A stretch of DNA of 64,000 nt, from NCBI GenBank assembly GCA_030824495.1, contig JAVBXP010000038.1, positions 23,045-87,044 of the forward strand, written 5' to 3'. The notes beneath the pieces were generated by a model. That model was not told where the DNA came from. It did not search any database and saw nothing but the letters and a program-made list of their open reading frames with translations. How positions within the stretch are numbered: the stretch's first letter is position 1; each line of letters begins with the position of its first letter. Shown piece after piece: positions 37,200 through 47,646 of this stretch. The DNA comes from a bacterium (GTDB lineage: Bacteria > Pseudomonadota > Alphaproteobacteria > Caulobacterales > Caulobacteraceae). Both the position numbers and the translations under genes were made by a program.

Positions 37200-39440
37200 A
37201 TGACTATCTCGAGCCCCACCGCGAAGATCGGCCGGACCCTTGCGGATTCCGTTCCGTACTGGCCTGAGCGGGTGAAGGCGCCCAAGGGTTCGCCGAATGT
37301 GCTGGTCGTGTTGTTCGACGATGTCGGCTTCTCGGACTTCGGCTGCTACGGCTCGCCGATCAAGACGCCGACCATCGACGCCTTGGCGGGCGAGGGGCTG
37401 CGCTACACCGGCTTTCACACCACCGCGATGTGCTCGACCACCCGCGCGGCGCTGCTGACCGGCCGCAACCACCACTCGGTCGGCATGGGCTGCCTGGCCA
37501 ACTTCGACTCCGGCTTCCCTGGCTACCGCGGCAAGATCGCTCATGAGGCGGGTACCCTGCCTGAGATGCTGCGCGCCCAGGGCTATGGGACCTACATGGT
37601 GGGCAAGTGGCACGCGACGCCGCTCAGCCAGGTCGGCGCCAGGGGGCCGTTCGACGGCTGGCCGCTGGGGCGCGGCTTCAATCGCTATTACGGCTTCATG
37701 GACGCCGAGACCGACCACTATTCGCCCGAGCTGGTTCGCGACAACACGCCCATCGATGCACCTGGTCATTTCCCGGACGGCTATCACCTGACCGCCGACC
37801 TGGTGGACGAGAGCATCCGTTTCGTCGCCGACCACATCGCCGATGCGCCGGATCAACCCTGGCTCCTTTGGCTGGCGCTGGGCGCCTGCCACGCGCCGCA
37901 TCAGGCGCCGAAGGAGATCATCGAGAGCTATGACCCCGTCTTCGCCGAGGGCTGGGATGTCGAGCGCGAGCGCCGGCTGGAGCGCCAGAAGGCGCTGGGG
38001 ATCGTGCCGCCGGAAACCCAGATGCCGCCCCGTAACGACGGGGTGAAGCCATGGGCCGATCACAGCCCTGACGAACAGAAGGTCTTCACCCGGCTGCAAA
38101 GCGCCTTCGCCGGCATGCTCGACCACGCCGACCGCCAACTGGCGCGACTGGTGAGCTTCCTCGAAGACGCGGGCGTCAAGGACGACACCCTGATCCTGGT
38201 GCTGTCGGACAATGGCGCCAGCCAGGAGGGCGGCCCCCTCGGCTTCGTCAACGCCATGGGCCCCTACAATATGAAGTTCGAGCCGATGCCGGAGAAGCTC
38301 GCCAATATCGAGAACATCGGCGGGCCTGACAGCCACTCGAACTTCCCGCATGGCTGGGCCATGGCGTCGAACACGCCGCTGCGCCGCTACAAGCAGAACA
38401 CCCACGGCGGCGGGATCCGCGACCCGCTGGTGATCTCCTGGAAGAACGGCATCGCCGCGCGGGGCGAGACACGGGACCAGTTCGCCCACGCCAGCGACTT
38501 CACCCCGACCTTGCTCGACATGCTGGGCCTGACCTCGCCGCAGGTGATAGCCGGCGTGCCGCAGATGCCGATCGAGGGCGTCAGCTTCGCCGCCTCCATC
38601 ACCGACCCTGCCGCGCCGTCGAAGGCAAGTCCGCAGTACTTCGAGATGTTTGGCCACCGCGGCCTCTGGAAGGATGGCTGGAAGGCCGTCGCCTTCCACC
38701 CGCCCGGCGCGCCGTTCGACGCAGACCGCTGGGAGCTCTACCACCTCGACGCCGACTTCTCGGAAACGCAGGACCTGGCCGAGCAGGAGCCAGAGCGCCT
38801 GAAAGCCCTGGTCGATGAGTGGTGGACCCAGGCCGAGCGCTGCAACGTTCTGCCGCTGGACGATCGCTTCGGCCCGCGCTTCGCTGAAAACGCCCAGCGT
38901 CATCAGGGCCATCGCAAGACCTTCGTCTTCCATAAGGGCATGGGCCACCTGCCGGGCGACTGCGCGCCCGATGTGCGCTCGCGCTCCTACTTCATAGAGG
39001 CCGACGTCAATCTGGGCGCCGGCGACGAGGGGGTGCTGATCGCCCATGGCGACGCCACCAGCGGCTATAGCCTGTTCGTCCGCGACGGCGGGTTGCACCA
39101 CACCCTCAATGTCGGCGGCTTGCGCACGACGGTCAGCTCTGAGCAGCAGATCGCTCCGGGGCGCCGCAAGCTCGGCGTGCGCGTGATCCAGGACGATGGT
39201 CGCCACTTCACCCTGACCATCGACGGCGAGCCGGCCGGCCAGCTTTCAACCCACCTGGGTTTCATGACCCTGATTTCCTGGTCCGGGCTCGATATCGGCC
39301 GCGACCGGGGCAGCGCAGTCGGCGATTACGCCCACCCGTTCACCTTCACAGGCGCGCTACGAACCGTGACGGTGAAGATGGACGCCGACCAGGACCTTGA
39401 CGGCGACGCCGTGGGCGAAGCCGAGATGGCGCGACAGTAG
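37200..39440 (+). CDS. Arylsulfatase (sulfatase family, type I)
   Basis: This 746-residue sulfatase has the N-terminal metal site VLFDDVGFSDFGCYG and the activation motif MCSTTRAALLTGRNHHSVGMG, with the formylglycine Cys at C78. Position +2 is Thr instead of the usual Pro (CSTTR against CxPxR). Further motifs are MVGKWHATP, LVLSDNGASQEGG and YKQNTHGGGIRDPL. The C-terminal 150 residues form a separate beta-rich domain. No signal peptide is seen, so it is probably cytosolic. It should hydrolyse aryl or alkyl sulfate esters after activation by a formylglycine-generating enzyme, which is not in the window. It is divergent from fadL. Confidence 0.9.
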   Translation: MTISSPTAKIGRTLADSVPYWPERVKAPKGSPNVLVVLFDDVGFSDFGCYGSPIKTPTIDALAGEGLRYTGFHTTAMCSTTRAALLTGRNHHSVGMGCLANFDSGFPGYRGKIAHEAGTLPEMLRAQGYGTYMVGKWHATPLSQVGARGPFDGWPLGRGFNRYYGFMDAETDHYSPELVRDNTPIDAPGHFPDGYHLTADLVDESIRFVADHIADAPDQPWLLWLALGACHAPHQAPKEIIESYDPVFAEGWDVERERRLERQKALGIVPPETQMPPRNDGVKPWADHSPDEQKVFTRLQSAFAGMLDHADRQLARLVSFLEDAGVKDDTLILVLSDNGASQEGGPLGFVNAMGPYNMKFEPMPEKLANIENIGGPDSHSNFPHGWAMASNTPLRRYKQNTHGGGIRDPLVISWKNGIAARGETRDQFAHASDFTPTLLDMLGLTSPQVIAGVPQMPIEGVSFAASITDPAAPSKASPQYFEMFGHRGLWKDGWKAVAFHPPGAPFDADRWELYHLDADFSETQDLAEQEPERLKALVDEWWTQAERCNVLPLDDRFGPRFAENAQRHQGHRKTFVFHKGMGHLPGDCAPDVRSRSYFIEADVNLGAGDEGVLIAHGDATSGYSLFVRDGGLHHTLNVGGLRTTVSSEQQIAPGRRKLGVRVIQDDGRHFTLTIDGEPAGQLSTHLGFMTLISWSGLDIGRDRGSAVGDYAHPFTFTGALRTVTVKMDADQDLDGDAVGEAEMARQ

Positions 39441-39573
39441 ACGCCGTTCGCCTCCAAGCTCTCCGGCGACATTAGTCCCGACCGAGGGTTTTCGCGGGGA
39501 ACTCTCGGGGTCCTGGACGGATTGTCTTGTGTGGCGACAAAGCAACACTACATCCCTGGATGAGGGTGTCGTG

Positions 39574-39596
39574 CTTGCATGAGGCGACGCCCCAAT
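39574..39596 (+). promoter_or_regulatory. Weak candidate heat-shock promoter of clpB
   Basis: CTTGCAT and CCCCAAT resemble sigma-32 boxes (CTTGAAA and CCCCATNT), but only 9 bp separate them and they lie very close to ATG 39617. CTTGTGT at 39525-39531 is another possible -35. Heat-shock control of clpB is expected from family knowledge; the promoter is not settled. Confidence 0.2.
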
Positions 39597-39616
39597 CCGC
39601 CTATCCAGGGGAAGCC

Positions 39617-42199
39617 ATGAACATTGATCTCTACTCCGACCGCGCCAAGCAGGCGATCCAGTCGGCCCAGAGCCTCGCGCTCGCCCGCAGTCACCAGCAG
39701 CTCGGTCCCGACCATCTGCTGAAGGTGCTGCTTGAAGAAAAGGACGGCCTGTCCCGCGCCCTGATCCAGAGCGCCGGTGGACGGCCAGATGACGCCGACA
39801 AGGCCGCTGACACCTTGCTGGGCAAACGGCCCAAGGTCGAAGGCGGCTCCGGCCAGCTCTATATGGCGCCCGAAACCGCGCGCATCTTCGCCGAGGCTGA
39901 GGCCGGCGCGAAGGCCGCGGGCGACGCGTTCGTCACCACCGAGCGCCTGCTGATCGCCATCGCCAAGGAAGGCGGCGAGGCCGGCAAGGCGCTTAAGGAC
40001 GCCGGCGCCAACGCCGCGGCCTTGGAAGAGGCCGCCAAGGCGATGCGCAAGGGCAAGACCGCCGACAGCGCCTCGGCCGAGGAAGGTTATGACGCGCTGA
40101 AGCGCTACGCCCGCGACCTGACCCAGGCCGCCCGCGACGGCAAGCTCGACCCGGTGATCGGCCGCGATGAGGAAATCCGCCGAACCATCCAGGTCCTGTC
40201 GCGCCGCACCAAGAACAACCCGGTGCTGATCGGCGAGCCCGGCGTCGGCAAGACCGCCATCGTCGAGGGCCTGGCCCTGCGCATCGTCAACGGCGATGTG
40301 CCCGAAAGCCTGAAGGACAAGCAACTCCAAGCCCTCGACATGGGCGCGTTGATCGCCGGCGCAAAGTATCGCGGCGAGTTCGAGGAACGCCTGAAGGCGG
40401 TCCTGAACGAGGTCACCCAGGCCGAAGGGTCGATCATCCTGTTCATCGACGAGATGCACACCCTGGTCGGCGCCGGCAAAACCGAGGGCGCGATGGACGC
40501 CTCCAACCTGCTGAAGCCCGCCCTGGCGCGCGGCGAACTGCACTGCGTCGGCGCCACCACGTTGGAAGAGTACCGCAAGCACGTCGAGAAGGACGCGGCG
40601 CTTGCCCGTCGCTTCCAGCCGGTGTTCGTCTCCGAGCCTACGGTCGAGGACACGATCTCGATCCTGCGCGGGCTGAAGGAGAAGTACGAGGTCCACCACG
40701 GGGTCCGCATCTCCGACAGCGCCATCGTGGCCGCGGCCACCCTGTCGAACCGCTACATCGCCGACCGTTTCCTGCCCGACAAGGCCATCGACCTCATCGA
40801 CGAGGCGGGCAGCCGCGTGCGGATGGCCGTCGATTCCAAGCCCGAAGAGCTGGATGAGATCGACCGTCGCATCGTGCAGCTGAAGATCGAGCGCGAGGCC
40901 CTGGCCAAGGAAACCGACGCGGCCTCCCGGGCCCGGCTGGAAAAGCTGGAGGAGGAACTCGACGATCTCGAGGGGCAGTCCACCGAGATGACCGCCCGCT
41001 GGCGTGCGGAAAAGGAAAAGGTCGGACAGGCCGCCCAGGCCCGCGAGGCCCTGGACCGGCTGCGCGCCGAACTGGTCACGGCTCAACGTCGCGGCGACCT
41101 GCAGCGTGCGTCAGAGATCGCCTATGGCGAGATCCCGCAGCTGGAGCGACGCCTGGCCGAGGAAGAAGCCGCAGCGGCCGAGAACCCGGTCAGTCCCGAG
41201 GTCGTCGACGCCGAGCAGATCGCCGGCGTGGTCAGCCGCTGGACCGGCATCCCGGTCGACAAGATGTTGGAAGGCGAGCGCGAAAAGCTGCTGGCCATGG
41301 AAGACGCCCTGCGCAAGCGGGTGGTCGGCCAGGAAGAGGCGTTGGTTGCGGTGTCCGACGCCGTGCGCCGCGCGCGTGCGGGCCTGCAGGATCCCAACCG
41401 TCCGATCGGCTCGTTCTTGTTCCTGGGCCCCACCGGCGTCGGCAAGACCGAACTGACCAAGGCCCTGGCAGGCTTCATGTTCGACGACGAGAGCGCCATC
41501 ACGCGCATGGACATGAGCGAGTACATGGAAAAGCACTCGGTCAGCCGCATGATCGGCGCGCCTCCCGGCTATGTGGGATACGACGAGGGCGGAGCGTTGA
41601 CCGAGGCCGTTCGGCGCCGGCCATATCAGGTCGTGCTGTTCGACGAGGTCGAGAAGGCTCACCCCGATGTCTTCAACGTGCTGCTGCAGGTGCTGGACGA
41701 TGGCCGCCTGACCGATGGTCAGGGCCGTACGGTCGACTTCCGCAACACCATCCTGATCATGACCTCGAACCTCGGTTCGGAGTTCCTCGCCAGCCAGGGC
41801 GAGGGGGATGATGTCGAGGACGCGCGGCCGATGGTGATGGACGTCGTCCGTCGCCACTTCCGGCCCGAGTTCCTGAACCGGATCGACGAGATCATCCTCT
41901 TCAAGCGGCTCGGCCGCGCGGAGATGGACAACATCGTCGATATCCAACTGCAGCGCGTCGAGAAGCTGCTGTCTGACCGGCGCATGTCGATCGTGCTGGA
42001 CTCGGCCGCCCGGCATTGGATGGCCGACAAGGGCTACGATCCGGTCTATGGCGCGCGACCTCTGAAGCGCGTCATCCAGAAGGAGCTGGTCGACCCCATC
42101 GCCCGCAAGCTGCTCGCGGGCGACCTGGAGGACGGTTCGGTCATCCAGGTCGGCGCCTCGGCCGACGGCCTGGAGATCGGCCGAGCCAAGGTCCACTAA
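39617..42199 (+). CDS. clpB: ATP-dependent disaggregase ClpB
   Basis: This 860-residue Hsp100 chaperone dissolves protein aggregates with DnaK. Order: N-terminal repeat domain (about 1-150), first AAA module with [15 protein letters not shown] and [15 protein letters not shown], coiled-coil M domain (about 405-525), second AAA module with [15 protein letters not shown] and [14 protein letters not shown], and a C-terminal domain. The length is exactly normal. It lacks the IGL/ClpP loop, so it is ClpB not ClpA. ATG 39617 follows CAGGGGAAG; the track start 39527 is too early. A long perfect terminator follows. Confidence 0.97.
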   Translation: MNIDLYSDRAKQAIQSAQSLALARSHQQLGPDHLLKVLLEEKDGLSRALIQSAGGRPDDADKAADTLLGKRPKVEGGSGQLYMAPETARIFAEAEAGAKAAGDAFVTTERLLIAIAKEGGEAGKALKDAGANAAALEEAAKAMRKGKTADSASAEEGYDALKRYARDLTQAARDGKLDPVIGRDEEIRRTIQVLSRRTKNNPVLIGEPGVGKTAIVEGLALRIVNGDVPESLKDKQLQALDMGALIAGAKYRGEFEERLKAVLNEVTQAEGSIILFIDEMHTLVGAGKTEGAMDASNLLKPALARGELHCVGATTLEEYRKHVEKDAALARRFQPVFVSEPTVEDTISILRGLKEKYEVHHGVRISDSAIVAAATLSNRYIADRFLPDKAIDLIDEAGSRVRMAVDSKPEELDEIDRRIVQLKIEREALAKETDAASRARLEKLEEELDDLEGQSTEMTARWRAEKEKVGQAAQAREALDRLRAELVTAQRRGDLQRASEIAYGEIPQLERRLAEEEAAAAENPVSPEVVDAEQIAGVVSRWTGIPVDKMLEGEREKLLAMEDALRKRVVGQEEALVAVSDAVRRARAGLQDPNRPIGSFLFLGPTGVGKTELTKALAGFMFDDESAITRMDMSEYMEKHSVSRMIGAPPGYVGYDEGGALTEAVRRRPYQVVLFDEVEKAHPDVFNVLLQVLDDGRLTDGQGRTVDFRNTILIMTSNLGSEFLASQGEGDDVEDARPMVMDVVRRHFRPEFLNRIDEIILFKRLGRAEMDNIVDIQLQRVEKLLSDRRMSIVLDSAARHWMADKGYDPVYGARPLKRVIQKELVDPIARKLLAGDLEDGSVIQVGASADGLEIGRAKVH

Positions 42200-42204
42200 A
42201 CGAC

Positions 42205-42235
42205 AAACGCCCCGGGGGTGACCCCCGGGGCGTTT
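42205..42235. terminator. Bidirectional terminator between clpB and the lipoprotein gene
   Basis: AAACGCCCCGGGGG-TGA-CCCCCGGGGCGTTT is a perfect 14-bp stem with a 3-base loop. The A3/T3 ends let it work on both strands between two convergent genes. Confidence 0.92.
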
Positions 42236-42258
42236 CAATTCTCGATGAGCAGGCGGTC

Positions 42259-42801
42259 CTACAGATCCACGCTCACGGCGCGGCCGTTGCGGATTTCCAC
42301 CCGGCGCATGACGGCGATGTCTGGACCCGTGCCAGGTGCAATCGGCTTGGCGACGGTGATCACGTACCAAGCGCCGTTGGCCAGGCCCGAGAAGCTGAAG
42401 CGGCTATTCGCGTCGCAGACCGTGCGCTTGACGAAGGCCGAGTAGTCGCCGCTGGGCGCGTTCGGCGTGCGGGCGCGGACCTCATCGGCCGGCAGGGCGG
42501 AGCGATCGGGCGACTTGTAGAGGATGGTCATCCGCCGACGCGTCCACGGCGTCTCGGGCGTCAGGACGACGCCGGCGCCTTCGCAGCTATAGCGGGTCTG
42601 GCCTGACTTGAAGACCAACCGGCCATCCACGCGACCCTGGCCCGGAACGGCCGACCAGGAGAAATCACCGGCGCGGAACGTATTGGCCGAGGGCGGCCCA
42701 TCGGCGCCGGGCGGCGGCGGAGGCGGGGGACCCAGGGTCGGCGCGCAGGCGGCGACCAGAAGCAGGGCGGCGGAGGCGGAGATAAGGCGGATGCGTGACA
42801 T
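42259..42801 (-). CDS. Uncharacterised lipoprotein
   Basis: This 180-residue protein has a lipoprotein signal (ISASAALLLVAAC, lipobox VAAC) and a Pro-rich linker (PTLGPPPPPPPGADGP). A mature beta-rich domain follows, with two Cys that could pair (RYSCEGAG and RTVCDANSRFSF). The end GLANGAWYVITVAKP resembles a carboxypeptidase-regulatory-like sandwich. I do not recognise the family. It is probably anchored in the periplasm or outer membrane. Confidence 0.75.
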   Translation of the reverse strand: MSRIRLISASAALLLVAACAPTLGPPPPPPPGADGPPSANTFRAGDFSWSAVPGQGRVDGRLVFKSGQTRYSCEGAGVVLTPETPWTRRRMTILYKSPDRSALPADEVRARTPNAPSGDYSAFVKRTVCDANSRFSFSGLANGAWYVITVAKPIAPGTGPDIAVMRRVEIRNGRAVSVDL

Positions 42802-42875
42802 GTCGCGCGCACCTTATGCGTCTGATTGCACCGACGCCAAGAGGTTGGTTGAGCGTGTTCGATCACGCCTGGGCC

Positions 42876-43301
42876 TCAGTCGTCCCCGCGAACCTTGCCA
42901 CGCATGGATTTTACCCCGCCTCGATGCACCTTGGCCTCGACCCGCCGCTTCTTCGCGGCCAGGGTCGGCCGGGTCTTTTTTCGGGGGGGAGGCGGCGGTT
43001 CGGCGGCCTGGCGAATCAGCCCCAGCAGGCGTTCCAGCGCCTCGGCCCGGTTGCGTTCCTGGGTCCGATGGGTCATCGCCACCAGCACCAGAACGCCGTC
43101 CTGGGTCACCTTGCGCCCCGCGAGTTTCATCAGGCGGATCGCCACGTCGTTCGGCAATGAGGGCGATCGACGCACGTCGAACCGCAGCTCCACGGCGGTG
43201 GAGACCTTATTGACGTTCTGACCGCCCGGACCGGCCGAGCGGATAAATCGCTCGGTCAGTTCGTCCTCGGAGAGGCTGATGGTGGGGGTGACTTCGATCA
43301 C
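42876..43301 (-). CDS. arfB: Alternative ribosome-rescue factor / peptidyl-tRNA hydrolase ArfB
   Basis: This 141-residue release-factor-like protein has the catalytic GGQ in RFIRSAGPGGQNVNKVSTAVELRFD and a basic C-terminal tail (RKKTRPTLAAKKRRVEAKVHRGGVKSMRGK) that fits the mRNA channel. It frees ribosomes stalled without a stop codon. No ATG precedes the domain. GTG 43301 gives VIEVTPTISLSEDEL and the standard length, with GGAAAAG upstream. The track start 43766 overlaps other genes and is not real. Confidence 0.9.
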   Translation of the reverse strand: MIEVTPTISLSEDELTERFIRSAGPGGQNVNKVSTAVELRFDVRRSPSLPNDVAIRLMKLAGRKVTQDGVLVLVAMTHRTQERNRAEALERLLGLIRQAAEPPPPPRKKTRPTLAAKKRRVEAKVHRGGVKSMRGKVRGDD

Positions 43302-43340
43302 CGGCTTTTCCGATTTCCTCTTTTGATCTAGCTTCAGCGC

Positions 43341-43418
43341 ATGCGCGCCGCGACCGCCCTTATGCACGTGACCATTCAAACCGCCCAGGCCGGGTTGGTG
43401 GAAGAGGTCGCGCGCTAG
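43341..43418 (+). CDS. Possible leader ORF before the GNAT gene (25 codons)
   Basis: A short frame MRAATALMHVTIQTAQAGLV... runs rightward between arfB and the GNAT gene. It is followed 26 bp later by a clear terminator that sits before, not after, the next gene. The ribosome site is poor and no codon is enriched as in amino-acid attenuators. It could be part of an attenuation leader, or chance. Confidence 0.25.
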   Translation: MRAATALMHVTIQTAQAGLVEEVAR

Positions 43419-43444
43419 GAACAGCCGGCGTTCGCATCGACACC

Positions 43445-43477
43445 AGCCCCGCCGCCGACGGACGGGGCTTTTTCTTT
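43445..43477 (+). terminator. Terminator upstream of the GNAT gene (possible attenuator)
   Basis: AGCCCCG-N11-CGGGGCT followed by TTTTCTTT is a good intrinsic terminator on the plus strand. It lies 30 bp before the GNAT start, between divergent genes. It must therefore end a short leader transcript or act as an attenuator. Confidence 0.7.
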
Positions 43478-43506
43478 GGCTCCGTTCTCCGGCCCACCGA
43501 GAGACC

Positions 43507-44007
43507 ATGATGAGCCAAGATGAAATCCTGATCCGTGCGTCTGAACCTGAGGACGTGCCCGACCTGACCGAGGCGCTGAACCAGCCGCGCGCCGTCTGGG
43601 GGACGATGCAATTGCCGTTCACCAGCATCGCCGCTCGGCGCGAGCGCTTCAAGGTGACCTCAGCAAGCCAAACGATGCTCGTCGCCGTGATCGATGGAAA
43701 GGTCATCGGCAGTCTCGGCCTTAGTCGATTGGAGGGGCGTCGAGGCCATGTCGGCACGTTCGGCATGGCGGTCCACGACGCCTATGCCGGCCGGGGCGCG
43801 GGCGCGGCGCTGATCGCCGCGGCGGTGGAGCAGGCCGACCGATGGCTCAACCTGCGCCGGCTCGAACTCACGGTGTGGACCGACAACACCCGTGCGATCG
43901 CGCTCTACGAACGCTTCGGCTTCGCGCGGGAGGGTTTGATGCGCGACTATGCCTGGCGAGACGGCGCGTATGCCGACGCCATTTCGATGGCTCGGTTGCG
44001 TCCGTAG
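43507..44007 (+). CDS. GNAT family N-acetyltransferase
   Basis: This 166-residue acetyltransferase has the acetyl-CoA loop VHDAYAGRGAGAALIAAAVEQA (motif A, R/QxxGxG/A) and the C-terminal DNTRAIALYERFGFAREGLMRDYAWRDGAYADAISMARL. That tail is typical of the RimL/PhnO-like amino-group acetyltransferases such as YhhY. The substrate is not defined. It starts at ATG 43507 (second ATG three bases later). A terminator-like hairpin precedes it and a decayed palindrome separates it from zur. Confidence 0.87.
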   Translation: MMSQDEILIRASEPEDVPDLTEALNQPRAVWGTMQLPFTSIAARRERFKVTSASQTMLVAVIDGKVIGSLGLSRLEGRRGHVGTFGMAVHDAYAGRGAGAALIAAAVEQADRWLNLRRLELTVWTDNTRAIALYERFGFAREGLMRDYAWRDGAYADAISMARLRP

Positions 44008-44033
44008 GCCGCTTTGCGGCCCACTCCTTAGAT

Positions 44034-44075
44034 CGTCATCATCGACCGGAGCGAAGCGGAGTGTCGGGGATAACG
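44034..44075. repeat. Degenerate intergenic palindrome
   Basis: CGTCATCATCGAC and GTCGGGGATAACG are imperfect inverse copies flanking CGGAGCGAAGCGGAG. It looks like a decayed short intergenic palindrome between the convergent GNAT and zur genes. It is not clearly the same family as the 111-bp repeats. Confidence 0.45.
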
Positions 44076-44113
44076 AGCTTAGATGGAAAAAGTCGCTTGG
44101 CCGGGTGGCGTTC

Positions 44114-44596
44114 TTATCCCGCCGAGCAGGCCGCGCAACGACCGCGGGCTTCCAGGGTGATGGTCGAAACCTGGTAGCCCGCCTTGGCGGCGGCGGAGAG
44201 CTGGGCCGTGAAGTCCGGTTCGAACTCCTCGGCCGCTCCGCAGCAGTCGCAGATCAGGAACGCGGCCCGGTGGCTCTGGCCGTCGATGCGGCAGGGCACA
44301 TATGCGTTGAGGCTTTCGATCCGATGCGCAAAACCCAGGCGTTCCAGGAATTCGAGCGCCCGATAGACGGTCGGAGGCTTGGCTGGCTCGCCGTGTGCGC
44401 CGAAGGCTGCAATCAGGTCGTAGGCCTTCTGGGGGGAATTGGATTCGAGCAGCAGCTCAAGGACGCGGCGGCGGGGAGCGGTCAGCCGCTCCTGTGTTGC
44501 GGCGCAGCGCTGTTCGGCCGCGCCAAGCGCATGGTTTAGCGCCGAGCCCTTGAGGCCCGGATGCACGCCGTCCGGATGATGGCACTCGGCTCCCAT
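44114..44596 (-). CDS. zur: Zinc uptake regulator Zur (Fur family)
   Basis: This 160-residue Fur-family repressor has a winged helix LTAPRRRVLELLLESNSPQKAYDLIAAF...KPPTVYRALEFLERLGFAHRIESLNAYVPC and two CxxC pairs for structural zinc (ICDCCGAAEEFEP and GRCAACSAG). The N-terminus is His/Cys-rich (ECHHPDGVHPG). The sequence and its neighbour, a ZnuD-type receptor, point to Zur, not Fur. The divergent promoter holds two Zur-like boxes, so it probably represses the receptor and perhaps itself. No znuABC is in the window. Confidence 0.9.
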   Translation of the reverse strand: MGAECHHPDGVHPGLKGSALNHALGAAEQRCAATQERLTAPRRRVLELLLESNSPQKAYDLIAAFGAHGEPAKPPTVYRALEFLERLGFAHRIESLNAYVPCRIDGQSHRAAFLICDCCGAAEEFEPDFTAQLSAAAKAGYQVSTITLEARGRCAACSAG

Positions 44597-44655
44597 GTCC
44601 CTTGGCTACCCGCCTCTTGACCTCTCGGCAAGCAAAGGCGCTTGACGGCCGGTTA

Positions 44656-44670
44656 TGTTATCTCATAACA
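44656..44670. promoter_or_regulatory. Zur box 1, TGTTAT-N3-ATAACA
   Basis: TGTTATCTCATAACA is a perfect 6-3-6 inverted repeat matching the TGTTATNNNATAACA type of proteobacterial Zur sites. It lies between zur and znuD, 60 bp from the zur start. Confidence 0.8.
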
Positions 44671-44675
44671 GAAGG

Positions 44676-44690
44676 TGTTATTTCGTAACA
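44676..44690. promoter_or_regulatory. Zur box 2, TGTTAT-N3-GTAACA
   Basis: TGTTATTTCGTAACA repeats box 1 with one mismatched base, exactly 20 bp downstream start to start (about two helical turns), so two dimers could bind the same face. It lies 53 bp before the preferred znuD ATG and covers the track's upstream start, which is therefore unlikely to be translated. Confidence 0.75.
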
Positions 44691-44743
44691 GCGAGGGTCG
44701 ATTTCAAGTCCCTCGCCTGTATTCTGTTCGAGGCGTCCTCCGA

Positions 44744-46780
<2,037 letters not shown>

Positions 46781-46883
46781 CGTGGGGCGAGGGCGGCTGC
46801 TCGCCGCCCTCAACCGGACCCCTAAGCATCGGGCCATAGGCCGTATATGCTAAAGGTGCTCGTCGGGTTGGGGAGTAGCGTCT

Positions 46884-47639
46884 TTGAGCGAAGTGCAGGC
46901 CGCGACACGATCGGCGACGGGCGTCCGCGATTTCCCGTTCTATGACGGTGAGCCGCGCCGAATTTCCCTGCCGGGTTGGCTGATCGTTCTTGCGACGGCC
47001 GCCGCCGGCTTTGCCGGGCTCACGCTCGTGCCGACGCTCGCACCTGGGCGGGTTGGCGGGTGGATCGGGATTGCTCTCTTCGTGGCGCTGCCGCTGCTCG
47101 GCCTGCGCGTCGCGGCGGGCAGGCATTGGACAGCCTTGTTCCACCGCCCCACCGCCAGAGACATCTGGATCGGTCTGGCCTTTGCGCCTTGCACTCTGCT
47201 GGTGTCAGGAATCGTCGCGCTTGGTGTGATGCGCCTGGAGCTCACCGCCGCCAATCCCGTCGTTGCGTTGATGCATCAGCTTCGCGGAGCTGACCTCGCC
47301 CTATTCATCGCGGCGACGGCGCCGCAGCTTCTCGGCGAGGAACTGATCACGATCATTCCTTTCCTCGCCTTGCTGACCTTTCTCACCGCGCGGTGCGGAC
47401 TTTCGCGCAGGGTCGCCATCATCGGCGCGTGGATCGGGTCGGCCATGTTGTTCGGCGCCCTGCACCTGTCGACCTATCAGTGGCATCTGGGCCAAGTGCT
47501 GCTGAACATCGGCACGGCTCGGCTGGTCCTGACCGTCCCTTACCTGATCACCAAGAACATCTGGTCCTCGACCATCGCCCACATCACCAACGACTGGCTC
47601 ATCTTCGCCGTGGTCCTGATCGCGCCGAAGCTTGGTTGA
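46884..47639 (+). CDS. CPBP family intramembrane metalloprotease
   Basis: This 251-residue membrane protein has about six to eight hydrophobic segments. The CPBP/Abi (CAAX-protease-like) motifs are GEELITIIPFL (Glu-Glu), FGALHLSTYQW (His) and IAHITNDWL (His/Asn). The family cleaves prenylated or other membrane substrates or acts in bacteriocin immunity, but the substrate here is unknown. The start is TTG 46884 after GGGGAG; GTG 46893 is also possible. It converges on DUF1254 with 7 bp between stops. Confidence 0.85.
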   Translation: MSEVQAATRSATGVRDFPFYDGEPRRISLPGWLIVLATAAAGFAGLTLVPTLAPGRVGGWIGIALFVALPLLGLRVAAGRHWTALFHRPTARDIWIGLAFAPCTLLVSGIVALGVMRLELTAANPVVALMHQLRGADLALFIAATAPQLLGEELITIIPFLALLTFLTARCGLSRRVAIIGAWIGSAMLFGALHLSTYQWHLGQVLLNIGTARLVLTVPYLITKNIWSSTIAHITNDWLIFAVVLIAPKLG

Positions 47640-47646
47640 AGCGGAA

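Noticed and set aside
37092-39206. 704-aa minus-strand ORF opposite the arylsulfatase
   Set aside because: Shadow; the sulfatase motifs are clear on the plus strand and this frame also covers the divergent promoter.
43302-43506. tRNA or tmRNA gene between arfB and GNAT
   Set aside because: GTTCGCATC resembles a T-loop but the flanking bases do not pair and no acceptor stem is found.
44675-44743. Upstream start of znuD in the ORF track
   Set aside because: It begins within Zur box 2, has no ribosome site and would precede a normal signal peptide.
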